Assembly (NCBI RefSeq): GCF_027744825.2
Contig: NC_071340.1
Span: 11,110,001-11,174,000, forward strand
Reading direction: 5' to 3'
DNA from: Synchiropus splendidus
Taxonomy: Eukaryota; Chordata; Actinopteri; Syngnathiformes; Callionymidae
DNA: 64,000 nucleotides
The position numbers were made by a program, and so were the translations under genes. Shown here in pieces: positions 41,001 through 55,700 of this stretch. Numbering within the stretch: position 1 is the first letter of the stretch; the number at the start of each line of letters is the position of its first letter. The notes beneath the pieces were generated by a model, which saw only the letters and a list, made by a program, of their open reading frames with translations, did no database searches and was not told where the DNA came from.

Positions 41001-43689
41001 TGTAGCTTAGCTGTATAAAGGACCTCTCATGATTTATAAATGCTCAGCGATGACTTAATATAAGTTTAGATGGTCTTTGATCACAGGAATAGTCATTAGG
41101 TCTTCCTCCTGCTGTGCGTTGTGACTGCCACTTCAGTGAAAGTGAGCCCTTGTCTATCCAGTGCCGGGCTTCTTCAATGGTACTTCTGTTTGCTGTGGTC
41201 AGATGAGTCTATCTAAACCTTGGTGAATACACACACACTCTCACACACATCTTCATTCAAAGTCAGGAAACTGCCTCAGAGGGGCCAGGGGGAAGAAAAG
41301 GTGCCGTATCTGATCATATCATCAGACAACGAGAAGCACAGCGGCAGGCTTTTATGAGGCCGCTGGTGTTGGGTTCAGTTTGGCAAGTGCGTGGCTGGTG
41401 AGATACTGGAGTTATAGATGAAGAACACAACTTGATGTTGAGGACTCATCTTGTGCGCTGGCACCTTTCACAACAAATCACATAAACTTTCATTGTGTGG
41501 TGAATGGACATATGCTGCTTGTATGAATCGCTGGTCTCACCCGAAACCGCACACCCTTGTTTCTTTCTTCCCTTTCAGCCAGACCACCTGTCTGTGGCTT
41601 TTAATTCTACAACTTAAACGCGGCCTCACCCACGCAGCAGCATGCTCCATAATACCCATGATTACTTGTGGTTTTGTTCTCCTCATAGACAGGAACGACT
41701 TTGTCTGCCAGGTGCTGGCAGCTCTCACTTCACTGACTCACGGTTCACAGGATACTTTAGAAGAATGGCTACAAAGTTGTTGTTGTGGATTTCAGTTAAG
41801 TAAAGTAGATTTCAAGCCTTGATACCATTCAGAGCATCTGCTGCTTCAGGGGAAACAGTGTTTTAAAGTTGATTTTCCCCCAGAATATTTCAGGTTCATC
41901 TCTCGGCAGAAGAGTTAACCTTCTTGTTTTCATTTTGAGGGTCACATTTTTTGTGTTTCTTTTTGGGACGCCAGATGGTTTGGTGACATGGAAAGGAGAG
42001 ACAGGGGACATGGATTGGCTGACTTGCTGGGACAACCTCCGGTCGGAAATCATCCCAAACTAGGTTTTGTAGGGTCTATATAAAAAGATATATAAGCAGA
42101 TTTTAGTTCATTCAGTTTATCGTCAGCTGCATTCCATTTGTGATGGCATTGGTTAGTCCAAGGTTCCCTGTACTGTACACCAAAGTAGCACGCATCACCT
42201 GTAAGGTCTTCACATGCACCACCTGTTAAAGGTCTCTGTAGCTGTGTTGTTGAGTTGTGATGTCATCACGCGCATTGAGGACTCTGCCTTTCATGGTAGA
42301 CCACTAAGGAGGACTATCAAAAATACGCATCGAGCTTCAATCTCTGTGCCCCTCCCATCCCGCGGAGACGCCGTCTATGCTGAGAAGTTCTGGGGAGAAC
42401 CCTGACTCAATTCCGTGCATTCGACTTGAGAAAGGCCTTTAGATTTGAAACGATCAAAACTATGGAAACATTTCACAATGGACTTATCAAAGACTAAAGT
42501 GAGGTACAACATTTTGAAACATACAATACCAAATGGGCAGCACAGTGGCGCAATGGTTAGCACTGCTCTCGTCAAGAACGTTCCAGGTTTTAATACAACT
42601 CTGGACCTTTTGGAGTTGTGGAGTTTGTATGTTCTCCAGTTTCTTCCCACATGCTCACTAGGTTAATTAATGATGTGTGTGTGTGTGTGTGTGTGTGTGT
42701 GAGAATGGTGTGTGTGCCTTGCGATGGACTAGGGACCTGTATCGGGTGTGGTCCTGCCTCTCGTGCATTGACCACTGGGATAGGCCAGAACTCCCCGCAA
42801 CCCTGAACAGGACTAAGTGCTGTTTAAAGGAAAATGTATGGCTGTATGTATGTGAGTGATTCCCAGAATCTTGAGCACACCTGAATATAGCAGGTCTGTA
42901 AGGTGTAGCGATGCAGTCTACACTGTAGAAAAGTCACTGATCTCCGTGTACGGGCTTAAAGATACGTGAGGATACGTAACATTTCTTCTGAACAGGTGTT
43001 GCAAACAGGTTCCAGCATTGAGACTGATCGATGATGAAAAGAAACCCAGCAAAGTACAGATATAATTGGACTCGTCACTTCAGACCAATGAAGTCGCAGG
43101 CTTTCTAATGACATTAATGCACTCATTGTCCAGCTGCACCTGCGAACAGCAATGCTGTTATACAACAGGTGAAACATTGGTGCATTGAATCATTGAGTTC
43201 ATGCCTTAGTGGCATGAAAAGTCATACATTGGCCACGTCATTGTTTAAGTAGCGGTTTATAGTCCGGAAAATGCAGCACATTTTTTACGTTTTAAAACAA
43301 CCATGAACACTATACAAGTGATTCCATTTCCATTCCATTTTTTCTTTTTTTATATTACTTTTTACCATAATAAAATGGTAAAAAGTCAACCTGTACATGT
43401 CAAAATAGTTGCAGTTTGTTCGCTACTGCACTTTGGTGACAGTTTATATGTGTTCATAATAACGATTGCCTTGATTCCATCATCAGTTGAGCGGAAAGAA
43501 GAGCCTATAAAAAGTACTTGTACCGGCAAAGGGAACTGTATAATGCCATCATTTTTGCCGCAATACTGTTGCACATGTACAGTGGAACAATCTTCCTGCC
43601 AGATCCACCTTCAGACAAGCTTAAGTGGTTCCCAGCCTTGTAAAGTGGCCAGTGGCAGCAGTCATTATAGCTGCCATGACTTGAGACAG

Positions 43690-43737
<48 letters not shown>

Positions 43738-46700
43738 ACCAAGAAGACAGGGAATTGGCTCTTTCCCATGGGCCACGTCCTTATTGCTCCCAAATAAACA
43801 GGGTCTCTAATGAAGGCTGCCAGATGTGGGCTGGCCAGGTCAGCTCTCCTGTACGATTAGAGAGGAAGGAAAAGAGGAGTAGACGTAACCAAAGAGAGAG
43901 AGAACCAGCAGTATTTCCCCTGTAATTTGGGTAGCCAGGGGGATTTGGTGGTTTCAGATCCATAACAAACCCTGTTTTTTCCTGCTTGGTTTTCAGTTAT
44001 TTTGGGTGACTGCAGTCAATTGATATTACTGATGTCCGCGTTGAGGCTTTTTCAAACTGTTGGCTAATTTGCCACGGTGTCCATAAAACCAAGGGAGGGA
44101 TCATAAAAGAAGTGAAGATTTGGGCCTGAAGGAACAGCTCTTAAAGTAGGCCAGAAAATTCAGACTAAAAAGGTCAGTCAAAGCTAACTAACAGGAAATG
44201 AGCTGAATTATACTGAAGGGGCTTCAAGTGGGACGGAATACAGCTGTGATCAAGGAGCACACAAACATGCAGCAGGGTCTGTTTAACAACTGATTTGTTG
44301 CTCGGTACAGAGATTTGCTTGGCAGATCAAAAACCGGCATGCGATTTTTAGTTATGTGCTGTGACATGAGACTGCTAACACCCAAGCTACAACTAACACT
44401 TAGAGAATGAACCAAGTGGAGATTTGGAAAAGTGCATTAACTGGAAGTAATAAATGGACTGGAGATTCCAAAGTGGCAATGCATTGGCCGGGAATCACAC
44501 ACGGGCCTCCTGCGTGGCAGGCGAGAAGTCTACCACTGAACCACCAATGCCTAGTGGTGGGAATTCACTTGATAGTTCAGAGGCCTCTGTTAACCGTTTG
44601 TGAGGCAAATTGAGTATAAAAGTTATATCATGGACAGTGAAAGACTACATGCATTCAGTTATGAGGACATTTTATTACATTTAAGAATGTAATAAAAGCA
44701 AAGGGCACATTTTGTTTTAACAACTTGCGTCTTGTAGAGGGAAGATGAGGTTCCTGCCTGTTGTAGGCTTGTCACAGGCCACATTTTTGATTCACGATTT
44801 TGGGAAAAATATTGTGATTTATCGTGACAAAAAGTTGTGATTCAACATTTAAAAATGATATATTTACGTATGTGTTTCCATATTATTACCTGATCATTAT
44901 ATGGTGTGACCAACAAAATCTCATGCAGTCACTAATAAACACTTCTTCCCTGTACGCCTGGCCTACAGATTGACATGATGCTTACATCGATATAAACACA
45001 ACTCTGGTCGCAGTGTTGAGGTGTATCCTCACTCCCAAAAGTCCAGAGTTTCTACCAGTAGACTGGGTTATGCGTTTGTATTGAGTACAATGGGAGTCAG
45101 TTGGTGGAAAGCAATGTAGATCCTGTAAATTTTCAAAGTTTAACACGAATAATGCAGACTTTGAATCATGCTTTACTCTGAAGCGTCACTGCTAGTCACG
45201 CTTTCTACTTGGCTCCGAGGAAAAGATCAAATCAACAAGCACAGAGGGGAGACATGGGTCGGACAGTCCAGATATTCTTTCTGCTTGGTTGTCAGGCGGC
45301 TGAAATGACGCCACAGTGCCTCCATGGCTGGTGGATTGGGACGCCAGCAGGTTTTCAACTGCGCTCTCCAGAAGATCGACTCAGCTTGGCGGCATGCTTT
45401 TGCTTTCAAAATCACAGCCTTTGTGATTCGAGAATCGCATTCTATTGCACCACAATGTTGAGTTGAAAAATGCCAAAAGTGGTTCAGGTCTTATTTGGTA
45501 CAAGTTTGCTATGTACAGAGATTCTCTTGCCAGATCAGAAAGCCAGAGTTCACGTGAATCTTCGACCCTCAGTCTAGTGCATGTTGATGATGGTGAATGT
45601 TCGGCAGGAAGCCCCAGACTTGAGCTCATATGAACCAACTTTAATTTGGCATGTCTTATTGTCTCTTCTATTCTGCCCCCATTTGTCCTTTTCTTCAACC
45701 CCATTTCTGCCAATCTATTTTGGCCATATTATTATTTATGTCATTACGTCAAGGCTGTATCCTTAAGTTAAACTAGAGAGCTCATCTCTCTCTGCCACCC
45801 TTCTTTTGTCACCAAGTACATTCTCATGCAACGTTTCTGCATCTGGCAGCTGAGGTACTTATTTTGACTACACCATGGTGCGAAGGTGTTATTGCCAGAT
45901 CTGGCGAGGCCCTGAAAGAAATAAGATTGCTTTCAATTATGTCAATTACAGAACTGGAAGCAGACACTCATTCCGTCTCCCACAGAGATTCACACGGCAC
46001 TGTAATCGTATAACTGCACAACCTATTTTACTAAGCTCCTTTAAAGAGATATAGTGTGAGTGTACAGCTGGCTGAATCTGCGTCCTAACGCCAGGTTTTT
46101 GTTTGTGTACTGTGCACATGTGCAGCCTACATATCAGTCAGTATTTGACATCAGGAAGATGGCAGATGGCAGATTGGCCCGACATTGAGGAAAACCCCTT
46201 TAGTGCGACGCCTGGCAAAAGGCTAAATGTCACCACAACATCTGCTACAGGCTCGAGCTGGGCCGTCACTGTTACGCATCCCATCAGTGTGGCAGACTTG
46301 TTGTCATGGGCGACTGTGGCAGACACTGTAGAAGAGACGACCCCGAGCATGCTGGAGAACAATGAGAGCTTCTAGGCCGGGATGACAGAAAAGATAATAA
46401 CAGTATCAGCCTTACCACAGAGATAATTCCACTGCTGTCCCGTGGTTATACGATCCCCTCCAAACACCTGATATTTGCTTAGCTTCTGATTTGTGCCCCC
46501 TTTTCATGACTTTATTTACCTTCTCCTGCAGCTCAGTTAACCTGCTGCTGTCGAGGTTGTTCTTCAACTTACCTCGCAGGGAAATGTTGAAGCAGCTGCT
46601 TTAAAACGTTTCAGTCTTCTCAGCGCTTTATCTTTCCGCACCTTTTGAGCTCATTCGAGAGCAGCAAAAGCTGCTTTGTGCTGTGTGTGCATTTGACAGA

Positions 46701-49700
46701 CTGTTGCTAAGTTAAAGAGCAAACTGTTTGCATTCTAAACCTTGCGTGTGCTTCGGTTGACTTGCATCTCAGTTGTAGTGTGGGGCCGTTTGTCCACGTG
46801 CGTTGCCTGTTTGTCTTCACAGCCTTAGTGCGAGACGTAGGGATTTACTTTGAGGGCAAATACAGTGTGACGCTAGGTTTAGTGCAGGTGTGATTTTCAT
46901 CAGTGAGCTATGACATGAGACTGCTAAAACCCAAGCTACATTCTCATGTATTCCACGTGGAAGTTCCGTGATATGACACAGGCTTGCAGTCCATCACAAT
47001 TTAACCCCAAAATCGGTGTTCTTGTACTTTAACCCCAAATGTGCACCTTGTTATTCCACATAAACAACACTTTAAGACCTTAAGATATTTAGAGAATAAA
47101 CCAAATGACGATTGGGGTAATAGAGTGTTCGAAATGTCCTGCGTTGAAAGTTCCAAAAAACTTTCCATTGGCCGGGACTCGAACGCGGGCCTCCCGCGTG
47201 GCAGGTGAGAATTCTAACACTGAACCACCAATGCTTACTGCAGAGCGTTCAGATGATAGTTCAGAGGCCTCTGTTAACCATTTATATCATGGACAGTAAA
47301 AGACCACATGCATTCAATTATGAGGACATTTTGTTACATTTAAGATTGTAATAAAAGCGAAGGGCAGATTTTGGTTTAGCAACTACGTCTTGTGGAGGGA
47401 AGATGAGGTTCCAGCCCAGTCTTTGGTCAGTGGTGGTGATAGCAGCTGCTGGGTGTTACGGGTACTTAGGTCCGGTACGCTCAGGGACCAATCACAGTGC
47501 CTGCTGAACTTAGTTGGTTATTATGTGAAGCACACAACAGGCCGTAAGCAGCATGGCAGCCACAACAAATCAAGCTCTGGAACTGGTAGATCCTCAGTGA
47601 TGTGTCCTCTGTATCGAGGCTTTGTGTAGCGAGTATGCTTTTCTAATGTTTGAAGTAGAAACCTGTTGATGCTGCCACTTGGAGGAAAGGGTGTTCTAAA
47701 TGGTCGAAGTGAAAAAAGGTTCTATTTGTGTCCCTGGCTGTGCTGTCACTGTGTCACAGCCATTTCTGATCGCACTCCACGATGCTTTAAAACTGAGAAC
47801 CAAACCGGTATCTGTGTATGGCTACACCATGCTTCATCTGGCCTGTGTTGCTCCTTGTTTCTTTTATTCTTACTCTCTTATGACAATGAATGATGAAAAA
47901 CGTTTCCTCTGTCACATGGTAAAGGGTCAATTTGTACCATACGAATCCTTAAGGAACAAAAGCTCCTCCTGGTCTGTGTCCAGGTTTGGGGATAGTGGTG
48001 GTGCCGGTGAGAGGAATGAGGAAGAGTGGTGGGATTTGGATTGGGAGATGTTGGACTGGAGGAGGGGCTGAGCGTTGGAGCAGCAGCAGCTGCTGTCTGC
48101 TCATTAACATGCGCACCTGCTCCCCCGGCTCCTTCCCAGCCAGCTCGTGTGGCGCCTCCAAACCTCAGCAGCCGCCACCGCTGGAGCTTAAGCACTCCGG
48201 CCCGAGCTGCCTAAAACCCGCTTAAACGCCTACATGGTCTGGTAGATTTGGGTCATTTTCAGAATACACTATCAAAACTTTCAATTCAAGATTTACGGAG
48301 AACAAACTTTTGGAAAGGTTTTTGAAAAGTTATTGTTTCTGTCCTACCACTTTCACATACTAAATTCTTTGGTCAGTCACAAATTGTGTATTGAGAAATG
48401 GATTAATAAAGAAGAATGTCTAAATTTAAGATTGAATGGCTGAACATAAACTAAAAATTAAGGTTTGCTAATATAAAGCTATTGAGGTGGCAGACACCTG
48501 GGTAAAGTTTACTATGTAAAGATCGATTTTGAAGCTCCTCATCAGCTTTAGCAGTGTTTGGCTGCAAAATGTTTAAGACTTACATCGACCCCTCAGATCA
48601 GAAGATTTATTCAATGCAGAAATACTTGAATCTGTTCATCCACACTTTCGATTTCTCGTCAAAATGCTAATTTCACCTCCTGTTTAACTTAAGAAGTGTG
48701 TTATACGAAAATGAAATGACTACGATAGACACTGTTTACACCCATCAGGCTACATAACACTTGGCGAAAGCGCGGCCTGGCTAAATGCCACCACTCTCTT
48801 CTAATGTTTATGCAGTGGGCAGACTAGCATGTGATGTTTTCTTTTGCTTGCCACAATTCTAAGGCCGACTAATCCCCTGAGAGGGGGACCCTCTCTAAAC
48901 ACACGCCTGCCTCTCCACTGAGGCTACTGCTCAGACTCTCCCCTACACACACACACACATCTGACCCCCTGGGAATTTTTGGGGACAAGGTCCTGGCGTT
49001 GCCTGAGGGCTAATGGACTTACTGGCCCTTGTCAGGTATTTGAACATGACAGTTACGTTTCATACCGTGGGAATTCTGCTTTCTGCTTAACCTTCACTCG
49101 CCAAATTACCTTGCTTTGCACCAAAAAAAACACAGGAATATATACGTTTCATTACTAGTGTACTTCACAGAAACGGTTCTGTCCAACTGTCAGAGTAAAT
49201 CCACTTGTGGTATGGAGCTTTGAAGTTGCCACAATGTTGGCTTCCAGCTCAAAAGATGGTGGCATAGATGCTGCCTTGTCCTGCGGATGAATGCCTGCTG
49301 ACAAAAGGGTAAAGAGGGAACATTTTTGCTCCAAATCCGCTGAAGAGTTCCATGATAGCTGCTTGTCTTGTGTCAACTTTCAGCCCAAATAGATTAGAGC
49401 AAGGAATTCCAAATAGCAGGCATGTTTTTGTTCTCTGCACCCAATGCTATTGAGAAGGCTCTTTGTTTTTAGGATGGCCGAGCCTCCTTGGCCACCCAGC
49501 ACTGTCGACAACAGCTTTGAGTCACTGAAAATGATGGATATGAGAATGTGATGGCTACTCACGCGTATCTAAAGTGGTTAGCCTTGAAGGTATGCATTTG
49601 CTGGTGGAGTGTTTTTTACTCACTGTTTATACAACAATAAAACTCATATTAGCCAAATCGCTGTGAAATAAAAATAGTAATTCATGAAACACTTTCCATG

Positions 49701-52700
49701 CTGCTCATAGTAGAGTGAGGCTCAAATGTCCTGACCGTCTTCATTTCTGTTAAATGATCTTGTGTGTAGTAGACTGCTGGTGTGTAGGTATGAGTGTGAG
49801 CGACTGTGTGTGGCCTCTTTGTTGCACATCCTCAGGGGACTCGCTTCAACTTCTCTCATTGTAATTGTAAATGTGTGAATGCGTCCCTCGGATTGGAGGC
49901 AGCTTCCCTGCTCTTCTTTCTCACGAACCTGTTTGCTGGTGTCTGAGCTGCACTTACCGTTCCATTGACCGACTTTTACAGCTTCAAACACATTGTCTGG
50001 TGACAGTAAAGAGATGAATGTCGTTCCTTATTAAGCATAGTTCCCCTGCCTGTGTCGCCATGTTGTAAAAGTCTATTAATCTAAATTCCTGATTTATGAG
50101 CAAAGAGTCATACTCAAAGATGAGCGACACGTGAAAGAGTCTTTGTTGTGACCTCTTCAACCAGCGGTGAACCTGAAACAGCTTTGAAAAGTATCACAAT
50201 GTGTGGCAATTCAACTTAGTTATCTGTGCTGGGCCACATTTTTAAAGTTAAAAATCATTACTGTTAAATTAAGACAATATTTCTTCAAGTCCCTCAGTGG
50301 TCTTACTCTTTCAACAAATTCTTTGTCCTCAGATGCAAAGATGGGTTCGCTGGTAGTAGGTGCCAGTTTCCAGACCCATGTACCACCTTGCCCTGCATGA
50401 ATGGAGGCTCCTGCCAAGCTGTGACCAGGGGCAACACCGTGGACTTCAGCTGCACGTGTCTACCAGGCTTCACTGACCGCCGGTGTTTGACTGCTGTTGA
50501 CAATGGCTGCATCAGCAGCCCCTGTCGCAATGGAGGAATATGTGAGCTTCAAAGTGCTCTCAAGTACAGGTGCAGATGTCCACCTGGATGGTCAGGTAAC
50601 AATCCACACTCAAACACTTTTTTAGGGCAGGGTGGGCTTTTTTCTAGGGGACCGCGTGATATGCTGGGATTGTTGTGAGGAGCCATCAAACCCCAAGACG
50701 GAAGAAAGAAGATGTGAAAAAATTCAAAAACTAAAGAAAGAGTCAATAACTATATAAGTAAATTTGGGCTGTCATGAGACTAAAAATTAAATCTCAATTA
50801 ATCACGCTAAAGATGAGTTAACTAGTGATTAATGGCAGATTCCTCACTCATTTTTCAGTTTGAAATGTAACTTAAAGGGAGATTTTATCAACAAATCAGT
50901 GGCCATTAGTGCATTCTTCATGCACACATTTGTTGACTACAACCCAAAAACTTTCAAGAACTTGCTATATGCACAACACAGATACAAAATGTGTGAGTAA
51001 TTTGCTGTTAATTGCGAGTTAACTCGATTAATTGAGATTAAAATTTTAATCGAGTGAGGTCCCTAAAGTTAAATCGGAATAGTAATATGCTGCAAATATA
51101 GATTTCACAAAGTTTGTTACCCATTAGATAACATGATCACAAATATACTGTAATCCTTCATTTTATACACATTTTCATGAATTATTGTGTGTATCTTATT
51201 TATTAAAGTAGCAAATGGCAGTATGAAAGAGTTATGCGGAAATATCATAGCTAGGCAAATTATTACAAATTCATTTTGTTTCTTTTTTTGGGGGGGGCAA
51301 TACCGTTTTACAAAATCTCTTCAAAATGATATATTGGAATTTATGTGTGAAGGAAAGATTATGTGTTAAGAAAAAATTCAAAAGAAAATTATATTTAGAA
51401 TTGAGATAATATTGACTACTTACTTATAGATATTATTGTTTGAGATATTTCAAGATGATCCGGGCAGCGGGCTTTGCCCAGGTATGGTTTTGTGTCTTTT
51501 TTGGTGAGGAGAAAGTGGAAATTTATCAATTTATCAAAATATATCCTCATTGGAATAGCAGCTGTATTTTGCACAATAAGAACTTATGAGCACACAGTTT
51601 ACACGCTGAGTCTTTGGTCTCAAGTTGAATTCACCCCAAACTCAAACCAAAAGATCTTTGTCAATCCCTTGTTTCAGTTTTAATTTATCTTTACTACATC
51701 TTTACTATATCTTTACTCTTTACTACCAGGTACTTTTTGTGAACAACCCAACCCCTGCGCCTCAAACCCTTGTGCCAATGGCGGTCAGTGCTCTGTGTAT
51801 GGCTCAGGCTACGAGTGCAGGTGCACTTCCTTTTTCTTTGGACCGACCTGCGCAGAGGACGTTAATGAGTGCGATGCAAACCCACCACGCTGCAAAAATG
51901 GCGGACTTTGCATCAACATGGTGGGATCATTCAGATGCCAGTGCCCACCAGAATATATGGGGAAGTACTGCGAGGGCCGGTATCAACCCTGCAACCCTCA
52001 GCCTTGTCACAATGGAGGCACCTGCATTCAGACTGGGGAGAGCAGCTATGAATGTTCCTGTGTGCCAGGTAAGGATGAATCCAACACACATTCATACTGA
52101 GCGCGAACCAAGAGTTTATTTGCTGATACCAACTTTACCTAGCAAAATACTTAAAGCTGTGACTTAGCTTATTGTTATTTAAAACTATATGTACAATTAA
52201 AAAATGAATTCGACTGTGGCAGTGCAGTATGTAATGCGATAAATATTAATATTTACGTGAAATGTAAAAATTACACTGTGCAAAATAAGATTTTTTTTTT
52301 GTGTTTCTTTTGTTCTAGGTAATGAACTTGACATTCTTTAAAGTGTGACCATCATCAAGTACAAACTATAAGAATCAACTCCAAGTGGATTTGTTCTAAA
52401 GTAGTGTAGTTTTAATCTCTGCCTGTTGTTTTTACGGTGATGTCACTCAAGTCTGTTGCAACTTACTTGATTCTGCTCGTGCACGTATGTGGACCGTGTG
52501 TGCCAAGCACAGCAGGAAGGCCACCAGGGCTTATCGTAAGGAAATGGCCAAAAGACAACATCCTTTTCACATAGGGAGAGAAGAAATGTTCATCACATCC
52601 AAACAAACGTATTTTTGGTTTGTTTTCGCTACTATTAACAACGTTTGACAGATATTCAATGAATAACATCCTTAAAATGTCTTTCCTTGTACAAGGTAAA

Positions 52701-55700
52701 CAAACAAAATTTAGGGGGTTGTTTTCGACTACCATTTTAGCGTTTTGGACTAAGATCGTTTCTGTACTGTCCTTATGTCTTAACAATAATTAATAATATA
52801 TAGGTTATGGCTTATTTGTGTTGGAAAATATTGAGTACTTGCGAGAGTTTATTACACTTGAATCAGTGTCAGTTTGAAGCAGTGGAAAACTAGTGATAAA
52901 TTCAAATTGATTACTTTGTTTTTGTTTTGTTTTTTAATCTTTGCAGTGAAGATAAGGGTTGTGAATTCATGAGGGTGGATGATGCTGCTATCATTGGGGG
53001 AAATGCTTCATGTATGATAAGATTCTCAGTTGCTTCTGCAGCACGATTTGTTCTTTCAACTCACATTTTAAATTTAAAAGCTCCTTCAGTTCCTTTATGG
53101 TAACTTAATATTTTGCATTTGCTTAAAGAATGTTGATTTAAAAAAAACCCAGTTTGAAATACAATACAAGTCTGAGAGACTGAGAGCTCAGTTACATGTG
53201 TTCTGCCAGCCAGTAGGCTCTGCTGTTCCTTAAACAAAAGCTCTGCCACAACTCTTACTTGAAAATGTACTTCAGGTGAATCCTTGCTCATCTCTTCAGA
53301 CATGGAAATCTATCAATTAAAGTTCTGTTTTGTACATATGATGCATTATTTTCTATAGAAAGATTGTCAACTGTATTTCAGCAGCTCAAAAAAAGATCAG
53401 AAAACACTTTTTTCCCACCCACAAGTTGCCACATGGCTGGTACAGTTACACACCTGCCTGCCGTTGTTCAGCTGACCACATTCAACTGAAGTGTCGCATG
53501 AATCCATGAGAGTTAGACAAATCTGAGCCCACCACAGCTTGAAAAGACACATGATCATTTCCTGCAGGTTTTACTGGCAAAAACTGCGACCACAACATCG
53601 ATGACTGTCCTGGACACGAGTGCATGAATGGTGGGACTTGTGTAGATGGAGTCAACACATACAACTGCCAATGTCCACCAGAATTTACAGGTTTGTGTAT
53701 TTCAAAGAAGGTTCTTTAATTAGATAGAAGGCTAACCCTTTGTGCAAACCTGCAGGACAACATTGTACTGAAGACGTTGATGAGTGCAAACTGATGCCCA
53801 ACACCTGCCAGAATGGCGGCACATGCTCCAATAAATACGGCAGCTACCATTGTGTGTGTGTTAATGGGTGGGCTGGAGACGAATGCAGCGACAACATTGA
53901 TGATTGTGCCAGCGCCGCCTGCCACCATGGCTCCACCTGTCACGACCGCGTTGCCTCTTTCTTCTGCGAGTGTCCACCTGGACGCACAGGTTTGTACCTT
54001 CCGCCGATGAGCACCTGCTGATAGAGAAGTGAGATTCAGGAAGGCTTTAAATGTCTGGCATTGTTTTTGTCGTATATTTTTTACGGGCGCTATGTTTGTG
54101 TTGTTTTCTTCTGAACGTGACTGGTTGTTTCAGTGAGTTAAGGATTACTAATGCTTTCCTGTTGGTGCTTCAGGTTTGCTGTGTCAGCTGGATGATGCAT
54201 GCATCAGCAATCCCTGTCAGAAGGGGTCCAACTGTGACACCAATCCCATCAGTGGAAACCACTACTGCACCTGCCCGACGGGCTTTGTCGGTGCTGCCTG
54301 CGACAAGGATGTCGATGAGTGTGCAATTGGTAAATATCCGACATTTAAGCTCCTCTTCATGACATAATGAAACGCTTAATTTGACGCAAATAAAATTGTT
54401 AAAATCCTCATTTCAAGTATTGACTATTGGCTCTTTATTGGGTTTTTTTCAATGTTATTCTGCACTTTATTGCATTCTGTGTCATGAATTTAAATGTTTT
54501 TTGATTTTGTGTCGAACAGGTCCCAACAACCCTTGTGAACATGCTGGGAAATGCATCAATACCAAGGGCTCATTCCAGTGCAAGTGCCAGCGTGGCTATA
54601 TGGGTGCACGCTGTGAGCTGGACATCAACGAGTGCTTGTCCAACCCATGCATGAACGAGGCCACATGTCTGGACCAGATCGGTGACTTCCGCTGTATCTG
54701 CATGCCAGGTAAGAGTTCTAGGGACACATACCTGCTTATTTCTGACGTTCGACTTCCCGAAGCAGAATGTAGAATTTAGTCCTTCCATGAAAGTTTTCCA
54801 GTGGGGTTCCAAATCAAAAACTGACTCTGGAATGACTGTGATGTGTGCCTCTGTTTCTTCTCCCTCCTGGTCTTTTGCTAATTGGCCAGGCTACGAGGGA
54901 GAGTTCTGCGAGATCGATACCGACGAATGCGCCAGCAACCCCTGTCTGAACAACGGCAAGTGTATCGACAAGATCAACGCCTACCATTGCCAGTGCCCCA
55001 CAGGTGAGGCTGCCAAAGAGAAACTGGGGAGGGAATGGGGTGGAGAGATCGGCGGGTGATGGAGGGCAGGGAGACTCAATCTTTTATCTACTTTTCCACC
55101 CAGTACAACACAAACACTCGCACACAAACACCTTTCTGGTCCCGCATTAATCCCAGCCCTGAGGCCGACTTACACCTCCCTGAGTAGAACAGAAGAAATT
55201 TAACTAACCAGAAAAAGAGGAAAAGAATTGAGATCTATAAAGAAGTGCTTGAGGAACTTTTGCAAACTCTGATGTGTGAAGAGCTAATAACGTGATATTT
55301 GATGTGGTGGTATGTTCATGTTGTCCAGGTTCTTGTGAAACAGATTTCTTTCTTACTTTGTCTTATCTGTACTTCAAATACCAGCAAAAGGTCAATTTCA
55401 TTATGGTACATGTGTCAATCTTAAAGCCCGGGGACCAATTCTGGCCCGTCCAAGTCATTTATGTGGCCCACAACGTCTTGAAACGCAGAAAGTTGACCCT
55501 AAATTGAATTGATTTAATGTGTGCTCCAAAGTATTCACGTGTTGACATTCAATGGGCAGTTTTCTTGAAAGTAGAGAAAAGGACTATGACATCGTATTGA
55601 GCTCTTATTTCCTGTCTGAGTGCTCATAATTGACAGTTGCTGTGACACAGACTGTTTACATTTTGGCCCCTTGGTTGAATGAGCTTTGACACCCTTATGT

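Larger units (their letters stand above)
38610..50332 (+). other. notch1: NOTCH1 intron 2 (11.7 kb)
   Basis: No other protein-coding gene is seen. It contains (TC)n tracts at 38700-38720 and 38918-38934, a 20-bp perfect hairpin at 39546-39588, a mini Tc1/mariner element, a SINE-like repeat, (TG)n and (CA)n microsatellites, two tRNA-Gly-bearing blocks and a GC-rich block at 47950-48230. Confidence 0.7.

Noticed and set aside
43692..43733. Regular tandem repeats considered as a CRISPR-like array
   Set aside because: Dinucleotide microsatellite in a vertebrate genome; no spacers of constant length.
43303..43797. 164-codon open frame on the + strand
   Set aside because: Its length depends on the (CA)n microsatellite (a long His-Thr run), with no similarity to a protein.
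47878..48195. 105-codon open frame on the - strand through the GC-rich block
   Set aside because: Low-complexity Ser/Pro/Ala composition; the block is more likely regulatory than coding.
49066..49073. CGTGGGAA, a CSL/RBPJ consensus site in NOTCH1 intron 2, suggesting autoregulation
   Set aside because: The same 8-mer also occurs in INPP5E exon 3 near 7396; single sites are expected by chance in 64 kb.
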